Assembly (NCBI GenBank): GCA_019243895.1 | Contig: JAFATP010000046.1 | Coordinates: forward strand, 1-8,586 | Length of the DNA: 8,586 nucleotides | Source: Alphaproteobacteria bacterium | GTDB taxonomy: Bacteria > Pseudomonadota > Alphaproteobacteria > Rickettsiales > SXRF01 | Direction of reading: 5' to 3' | Shown: positions 4,439 through 8,586 of the stretch, piece by piece | Position numbering within the stretch: position 1 is the first letter of the stretch | How the letters are laid out: every line of letters starts with the position of its first letter | Position numbers and translations under genes: made by a program | The notes under the pieces: generated by a model | What the model was told of the DNA's origin: nothing | What the model saw: only the letters and a program-made list of their open reading frames with translations | Database searches by the model: none

Positions 4439-7400
4439 ATGTCCGCCGTGTCGTTAAGGCCCAACATTTTCGTGCAGATCGCCGCTTATCGGGATGCGGA
4501 ATGCCAGCATACGGTGAAGGATTTATTCGAAAAGGCGAAGCGGCCGGAGCGCATTTCCGTCGGCATCTGCTGGCAGGCGGACGCGGATAAAGACCAGGCA
4601 TGTTTCGCCGTCCCTTACCCATTTCCGCAGCAGGTCAGGGAGCTGCGCTATACCTCTGAGGAAAGTCAGGGGGCCAACTGGGCGCGTGCCGAAGCCCGCA
4701 AGCTATGGCAGGGCGAAGAATATACGCTGCTGATCGACGCGCATATGCGCTTTGAGCGCGGATGGGACGAAACGCTGATTGAAATGCTCGAGCGCTGCCC
4801 GGCGGAAAAGCCGGTGGTCACCGGGTGGCTGCCGGGCTATGCGCCGCCTGACAAGCGCACCTATCCGGCCGGCAAGCTGCCCCGCGTGCATATCTCCGAA
4901 CTGGATAAGAGCGAATATCTGCAGATGGTGCTTCAGATGTACCATTTCAGTGAGGGTGAGATCACACGGCTGCAACCGACCGCCCTGCTGGTGCAGAATT
5001 TCATTTTCACGCGTTCCCGCGCGTTTGAAGAAGTGCCCATCGATCCGCAGATTTTCTTCTGGGGGGATGAGATCAATCTTTCGCTGCGCATGTGGACGCA
5101 CGGCTATGATTTCTTTCAATACGACCGTCCGGTTGCTTATCATTACTGGGATCGCAAAGTGCCGCAGGAAGCAACGCATTATCGCACCTTGGCCTCCGAG
5201 CGGCATAAGGATTCGCGGGCGCGCAACCTGCATCTGCTCGGGCTTCGTCCGTGTGAGGATGCACGCGTTCTGAAAGACATCGAACGCTACCCGCTGGGCA
5301 CGGCGCGCACGCTGGAGGATTATTATTCCTTTGCCGGTTTTGATCTGCGCCGCATGGAGCTAAAGCCCTTTGCGCAGAAAGGAGAATGGGCGGCCGCACC
5401 GGCGCGCCTGCCGCGCATTTTTATCATGATCGCCAGCTATCGGGACGCGGAGACGCGTCCCACCGTCAATGACTTATTCGCCAAGGCGGCGCACCCGGAG
5501 CGGGTGCTCGCCGGAATCTGCTGGCAGACGGACAAAGAAGCGGATGCCCATTGCTTCGCCGAACCGTATACGCATCCCGATCGCGTGCGGGAGATTTATT
5601 TCACCGCGGCGGAAAGCCAGGGCGCCAACTGGGCGCGATGCAAGGCATTCGGCTTATGGCAGGGCGAAGAGTTCGTGCTGATGATCGACGCGCATATGCG
5701 CTTCGCCCCCGGCTGGGACGATATTCTTCTGGATACGCACGCGAAAAGCCGCGCCGAAAAAACGGTGGTGACGGTGTTTCCATGTCATTACGATCCGCCC
5801 GATCATCTGGAACCGATGCATGGGCTGCTTCCGTTCGTCTGCATTAATTATCTGGGAGCGAAGGAATCGACGCAGCTGGTGAATCTGGGATGCAGCAAAG
5901 TCCCCGCAGCGCAGGTGACGGCGCTGAAGCGGACGCCGTTCGTGGTGAATTGCTGCGTTTTCGCGCCCGCCGCCATGTTTCGTGATGTGCCGATCGATCC
6001 GCATATTTATTTCTACGGCGATGAGCTGAGCCTGTCGGCGCGGCTGTGGACGCATGGCTGGGACATTTACCAGCCGCAGCAAACGGTGGCGTGGCATCAC
6101 TGGCCGCGCGAATATGCGCAAAGCGCGCACTACAAAAAACAGGAGGCCCCGCAGAGCCGCCGCAGCGCCGAGCGGCTGCATCGGCTGTTGAGGCTGGACT
6201 TTCATGATGAAAAGGCATTGAAAGGCTACGGGCTTGGCGACCAGCGCAGCATCCATAGCTTCTGGAAAGTCGCCGGCATCGACATGGAGAATTGGCAAGC
6301 GAGCGAAGAGGCGCGGCAGGGCGACTGGCATTGGGAATACGCGCAGGCGGCGGGGCAGCCTTCCATTTTCGTGGCGATTGCCGCTTACCGCGATGCGCAG
6401 ATGCAGCACACCGTGGCGGATCTGTTCGCCAAGGCGAAATATCCGGACCGCATCACTGTCGGTGTCTGCGCGGAATATGATATGCAGGCGGATGCGCGGC
6501 ATCTGCCACAGGCCTATCCCCGCCCGCAGCAGGTGCGCGTGAAACAGTTTGATCCCGCGCAATCGCATGGAGAAGGCTGGGCGCGCATGCAGGCGCAGAC
6601 GCTGTGGCAGGGCGAGGATTACGTCCTCCAGGTGGCAAGCGCAGCGCGGTTCGCAGAAGGATGGGATGAGATGCTGATCACCATGCTGGAACAGCATGAT
6701 GATGCTAAGACGGTGATTTCATCTCCTCTGGGCGCGGAGAGGGAGAAAACGCCGCGCATTACTGTGGAAGCCATTGCTGCATACAATGATCCTGCCGTGT
6801 TGCGTCTTGGCGCTAAAAAAGCGAAAGCGCGGCAGAAAGGCTTGCTGCAGACACCGTTCGCACAGCAGGATTTTTTATTCGGCCGTTCCGACGCGTTCCG
6901 ATTGGTTCCCGCCGATCCGTATATCCTGGCCGCCGGAGGGGACATCACCCTGTCGGCGCGGCTGTGGACGCACGGCTATCGCATTCTTTCGCCGGGTCGG
7001 GCGGTGGCGTGGCGAGCGAGCATGCCTGATGCTGCGGTGTCTGCCGCGCGCCATCCGCATGCCAACCTGGCGTTGGCCGGTGCGCGGGTGCGGCACCTGC
7101 TGGGCTTGGAATATGCACAGGAAGGCGCGGCGCTTTCCGAGCTGGAACGGTATGGCCATGGAACTGCGCGCAGCATGGAATCATTCTGGCGATTTGCAGG
7201 AGTGGATATGGAGCAGGGCGTGATTTCGCAGCATGCGGCTGCGGGTGAATGGAACAAAGCGGTGCTGGAGGAAGCGACGGCGGTGAAATTGCCGCGCATC
7301 TTCGTGCAGATTGCCGCTTATCGCGATCCGGAACTGCAATGGACGGTGGCGGAGATGTTCGCCAAGGCGACGTATCCGGAGCGCATTCATGCGGGCATCA

Positions 7401-8586
7401 TCTGGCAGTATGTCCCGCGGGAAGACGATGCGCTTTTCCCCAAGCCGTACCCCCGGCCCAAGCAATTGCGCATCATCGAGGTGGACGCGCGCGAAAGCCA
7501 GGGCGTGTGCTGGGCGCGCGCTAAGCTTCAGGAGTTGTGGGAGGGAGAGGAATATACGCTGCAGATCGACAGCCACATGCGCTTCGAGCAGGGATGGGAC
7601 GAACTGCTGATCGACATGCTGAAAGCATGCGGCGAACGGGCGGTGCTCACCACCTATCCCGCCGGTTATCTGCCGCCGCGCACCATTCAGCACCGGCTCA
7701 CCTACCGGCTGGTGGCCAAGCAGTTTGACGGCGACGGCATTTTCACCATGACCAGCCGCCCGCTGAAAGTGGACCCGCCGCCGCCCGCGCCGGTGGAAGG
7801 CGCGTTCGTCAGCGCGTGCATGCTGTTCGGCCCCGGCAATATGATCCGCGAGATTCCGTATGATCCGCATCTCTATTTCTTCGGCGAGGAGATCACGCTG
7901 TCGGCGCGGCTGTGGACGCACGGCTATGACGTGTATCATCCCAATATCCCGGTAATTTATCATTTCTGGGAGCGCAAGACGCGGCGCACGCATTTTGACG
8001 ATCACCGCCAGTGGCCGGAGATCAATCGCCGCTCCTTTGCCCGCGTGCGGCACCTGCTCGGCACCGACCGTTCGCACGATCCCGCCGTGACGCAGGATAT
8101 TGAGCGCTACGGGCTGGGCCGCGTGCGGACGATGGAGGATTACCAGCGGTTCTGCGGCGTGGATTTCACCCGCCGCGCTATTTCACCCGCGGCATACGAG
8201 GGGCATTTCCCCGCCGATAAAGCTCCGCCGCCGGCCGCTTCGCGCTCCCATGCCGCCATCCGCGCGCCGAACAAGGTGATGGAGACGGAGGATGTCGTGG
8301 TATATGACGATTTTCTTCCGGAAGAGCTGTACCAGCATATTTATAATTTCGCCACGGAGACCGATTATCAATACATCAACACGCACGGCACGGTGAAGCG
8401 CGTGTGGGATTTGAGCAGCGGGTTTCCGCTGCGCAACGACAAGAGCATCTTCTTCTATGCCGATCCCGCCGCGCGCCCGCAGGGGGATTTCGTCTATCCC
8501 AGCCGCACCCCGTTCGACCCGTTCATCGATCACGTCAATGCCGCCGTGCCGCAGGTGCAGCATCTGGTGGGAACGCCGGTGCAAGG
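3569..8586 (+). CDS. Giant multidomain glycosyltransferase: CgeB-like GT-B + four GT60 (Skp1-GnT1-like) modules + start of a 2OG-Fe(II) oxygenase; 3' end outside window
   Basis: One frame stays open for 1672 codons from ATG 3569 to the window edge, checked codon by codon, so the protein exceeds 1700 residues. Order: CgeB-like GT-B glycosyltransferase (1-290); four tandem modules of the Skp1 GnT1/GT60 'GlcNAc' family (299-595, 615-909, 931-1216, 1242-1536), which in eukaryotes move GlcNAc from UDP-GlcNAc to hydroxyproline; a Pro/Ala linker (about 1548-1570); and an incomplete domain resembling prolyl-4-hydroxylase-type 2-oxoglutarate oxygenases (1576 on). Single-domain GnT1 proteins are far shorter, near 420 residues. 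No signal peptide or membrane helix is seen, so it is probably cytoplasmic. No upstream in-frame ATG, GTG or TTG was found, and the start lacks a Shine-Dalgarno sequence. The inferred role is stepwise building of a glycan or glycoprotein. The divergent sulfotransferase may modify the product. The donor and acceptor for each module are unknown. Confidence 0.85.
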   Translation, partial: MAYSIWLIHSPYDVHFHMRCFEEIALGLSNAFGRLGHEAPIVYHPSHAQGTTIVLAGRVLHEIHEKLPKDMIIYNLEQVHARSPFFSPPHPYVDFLRRYPVWDYSHNNINALKPFGITPTALCRIGYVPELSRIASTEQEDIDVLLIGTWHGRREHIMAQLRAHGVKLHHISAQYGKERDEIIARAKIIVNIHMQPANIFEIARVSYLLANAKCVISEIGDDRELEAPFAEAVAFAPYDKLVETCLNYLQNDTARRNQARRGFEVFSKMPQEEYLFRALQEHEAACREKSMSAVSLRPNIFVQIAAYRDAECQHTVKDLFEKAKRPERISVGICWQADADKDQACFAVPYPFPQQVRELRYTSEESQGANWARAEARKLWQGEEYTLLIDAHMRFERGWDETLIEMLERCPAEKPVVTGWLPGYAPPDKRTYPAGKLPRVHISELDKSEYLQMVLQMYHFSEGEITRLQPTALLVQNFIFTRSRAFEEVPIDPQIFFWGDEINLSLRMWTHGYDFFQYDRPVAYHYWDRKVPQEATHYRTLASERHKDSRARNLHLLGLRPCEDARVLKDIERYPLGTARTLEDYYSFAGFDLRRMELKPFAQKGEWAAAPARLPRIFIMIASYRDAETRPTVNDLFAKAAHPERVLAGICWQTDKEADAHCFAEPYTHPDRVREIYFTAAESQGANWARCKAFGLWQGEEFVLMIDAHMRFAPGWDDILLDTHAKSRAEKTVVTVFPCHYDPPDHLEPMHGLLPFVCINYLGAKESTQLVNLGCSKVPAAQVTALKRTPFVVNCCVFAPAAMFRDVPIDPHIYFYGDELSLSARLWTHGWDIYQPQQTVAWHHWPREYAQSAHYKKQEAPQSRRSAERLHRLLRLDFHDEKALKGYGLGDQRSIHSFWKVAGIDMENWQASEEARQGDWHWEYAQAAGQPSIFVAIAAYRDAQMQHTVADLFAKAKYPDRITVGVCAEYDMQADARHLPQAYPRPQQVRVKQFDPAQSHGEGWARMQAQTLWQGEDYVLQVASAARFAEGWDEMLITMLEQHDDAKTVISSPLGAEREKTPRITVEAIAAYNDPAVLRLGAKKAKARQKGLLQTPFAQQDFLFGRSDAFRLVPADPYILAAGGDITLSARLWTHGYRILSPGRAVAWRASMPDAAVSAARHPHANLALAGARVRHLLGLEYAQEGAALSELERYGHGTARSMESFWRFAGVDMEQGVISQHAAAGEWNKAVLEEATAVKLPRIFVQIAAYRDPELQWTVAEMFAKATYPERIHAGIIWQYVPREDDALFPKPYPRPKQLRIIEVDARESQGVCWARAKLQELWEGEEYTLQIDSHMRFEQGWDELLIDMLKACGERAVLTTYPAGYLPPRTIQHRLTYRLVAKQFDGDGIFTMTSRPLKVDPPPPAPVEGAFVSACMLFGPGNMIREIPYDPHLYFFGEEITLSARLWTHGYDVYHPNIPVIYHFWERKTRRTHFDDHRQWPEINRRSFARVRHLLGTDRSHDPAVTQDIERYGLGRVRTMEDYQRFCGVDFTRRAISPAAYEGHFPADKAPPPAASRSHAAIRAPNKVMETEDVVVYDDFLPEELYQHIYNFATETDYQYINTHGTVKRVWDLSSGFPLRNDKSIFFYADPAARPQGDFVYPSRTPFDPFIDHVNAAVPQVQHLVGTPVQ
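4428..4441 (+). promoter_or_regulatory. Internal Shine-Dalgarno plus ATG at the GT-B/GT60 junction
   Basis: GGGAG at 4428-4432 lies six bases before an in-frame ATG (4439-4441, Met291), exactly between the end of the GT-B domain and the first GT60 module. It is better than anything before the true start at 3569. It could allow an internally initiated product lacking the GT-B domain, or be the fossil start of a once separate gene. Chance occurrence is possible. Confidence 0.4.
4463..5353 (+). repeat. GT60-like module 1 of 4 (residues 299-595), motifs intact
   Basis: The module begins NIFVQIAAYRD (299-309), the family's N-terminal signature, and continues with DLFEKAKRPERISVGICWQ. SQGANWARA includes Trp371. 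LLIDAHMRFERGWDE holds the putative metal-binding D-x-H (Asp390, His392). The acidic motif WGDE (498-501) is followed by LRMWTHGYD (WTH 509-511) and AYHYWDRK. The module closes with ERYPLGTARTLEDYYSFAGFD (Tyr574). All hallmark residues shared with copies 2 and 4 are present, so an active transferase is inferred. Confidence 0.82.
5411..6295 (+). repeat. GT60-like module 2 of 4 (residues 615-909), motifs intact
   Basis: It starts PRIFIMIASYRDAETRPTV (615 on) with DLFAKAAHPERVLAGICWQ. SQGANWARC contains Trp688. LMIDAHMRFAPGWDD holds Asp707 and His709. YGDE contains Asp818 and Glu819, followed by LSARLWTHGWD and VAWHHW. It ends GYGLGDQRSIHSFWKVAGID (Tyr887). Between the metal site and YGDE it differs strongly from the other copies and is Cys-containing (NCCVF), which suggests a different acceptor or donor preference. 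Confidence 0.82.
6359..7216 (+). repeat. GT60-like module 3 of 4 (residues 931-1216), catalytic motifs lost
   Basis: The scaffold is clear: PSIFVAIAAYRDAQMQHTV at the start, DLFAKAKYPDRITVGVC, SHGEGWARM (Trp1004), LSARLWTHGYR, and the closing ERYGHGTARSMESFWRFAGVD (Tyr1195). The motifs thought to be catalytic are gone. D-x-H became A-S-A (Ala1023, Ala1025, in LQVASAARF). The acidic GDE/GEE became GGD (1124 is Gly). The His-x-Trp after the last strand became WRAS. The central segment is also shorter and unlike the others. The frame is undamaged, so it is probably kept as a non-catalytic binding or structural module. Confidence 0.78.
7292..8176 (+). repeat. GT60-like module 4 of 4 (residues 1242-1536), motifs intact, most canonical
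   Basis: It starts PRIFVQIAAYRDPELQWTV (1242 on), then MFAKATYPERIHAGIIWQ. SQGVCWARA contains Trp1315. LQIDSHMRFEQGWDE holds Asp1334 and His1336, the form I recall from eukaryotic GnT1 proteins. VLTTYPAGYLPP follows, then a Pro-rich insert (VDPPPPAPVEG). FGEE includes Glu1440 and Glu1441, followed by LSARLWTHGYDVYHP and IYHFWERK. It closes with ERYGLGRVRTMEDYQRFCGVDF (Tyr1514). It is the best candidate for a classical GlcNAc-type transferase and lies directly before the oxygenase-like domain. Confidence 0.83.
8177..8586 (+). other. Linker and N-terminal part of a probable 2OG-Fe(II) oxygenase (prolyl-4-hydroxylase-like), cut by window edge
   Basis: A Pro/Ala-rich linker (KAPPPAASRSH region) follows module 4. 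Then comes VVVYDDFLPEELYQHIYNFA (1576-1595), the usual opening strand and helix of double-stranded beta-helix oxygenases of the prolyl-hydroxylase kind. A segment with VKRVWDLSSGFPLRN and KSIFFYADP follows, then PFDPFIDHVNAAVPQVQHLVG, the long helix that normally precedes the iron-binding H-x-D strand. The iron ligands and the 2-oxoglutarate Arg would lie past the window end, so activity cannot be judged. The assignment rests on the opening pattern only. Confidence 0.5.

Noticed and set aside
5654..6697. A 347-codon open frame on the minus strand inside the giant gene
   Set aside because: It is antisense to modules 2 and 3, is rich in Arg, His and Pro, has no recognisable motif, and mirrors the repeat structure of the real frame. 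It is a shadow of GC-rich codon use.
7181..8077. A 298-codon open frame on the minus strand opposite modules 3 and 4
   Set aside because: It has the same composition and repeated pieces as the other antisense frame (for example VRPQPRR strings). No ribosome binding site or family motif supports it.
4439..8586. Splitting the giant frame into two genes at Met291
   Set aside because: The frame is continuous with no stop between the GT-B domain and the first GT60 module. A fused protein is the simpler reading; the internal start is noted separately.

Overview
The window reads as chromosomal DNA from a Gram-negative bacterium. It carries a Sec signal peptide on a periplasmic iron-binding protein, a lipobox lipoprotein, Shine-Dalgarno led genes and moderately GC-rich coding sequence with AT-rich regulatory gaps. 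An alphaproteobacterium is plausible from the flavour of the proteins, but nothing here proves the lineage. No RNA gene, transposase, integrase, CRISPR array or phage gene was seen.

Left part (1-1329): the 3' end of a membrane site-2 (M50) protease on the + strand runs tail to tail into two minus-strand genes. Read in their own direction, these are a small OB-fold-like lipoprotein (982-1329) followed by a P19/FetP-like periplasmic iron/copper-binding protein (339-896). A 17-bp palindrome sits just upstream of the lipoprotein ribosome binding site. Middle part (1330-2701): an AT-rich, palindrome-packed gap leads into an overlapping two-gene operon, an Xre/MbcA/ParS-type antitoxin and a RES-domain toxin. 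This is a type II toxin-antitoxin module whose toxin family degrades NAD+. A hairpin terminator separates it from the convergent minus-strand gene.

Right part (2702-8586): a PAPS-dependent-type sulfotransferase (minus) and a giant open frame (plus) diverge from a 66-bp promoter gap. The giant frame starts at 3569 and is still open at the window edge after 1672 codons. Its order is: a CgeB-like GT-B glycosyltransferase; four tandem copies of a roughly 310-residue glycosyltransferase module of the Skp1-GnT1 type (CAZy GT60, Pfam GlcNAc); a proline-rich linker; and the beginning of what looks like a 2-oxoglutarate/Fe(II) oxygenase of the prolyl-hydroxylase kind. Copies 1, 2 and 4 keep the recognisable metal-site and acidic motifs. 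Copy 3 has lost all of them and looks like a pseudo-enzyme.

The giant protein is the most interesting object here. In Dictyostelium and Toxoplasma, separate proteins hydroxylate a proline of Skp1 and then add GlcNAc to it. Here comparable activities appear to lie on one bacterial polypeptide together with a second type of glycosyltransferase, next to a sulfotransferase. The inference is a multi-step glycan or glycoprotein assembly machine. Its acceptor is unknown, and the oxygenase catalytic residues lie beyond the window.
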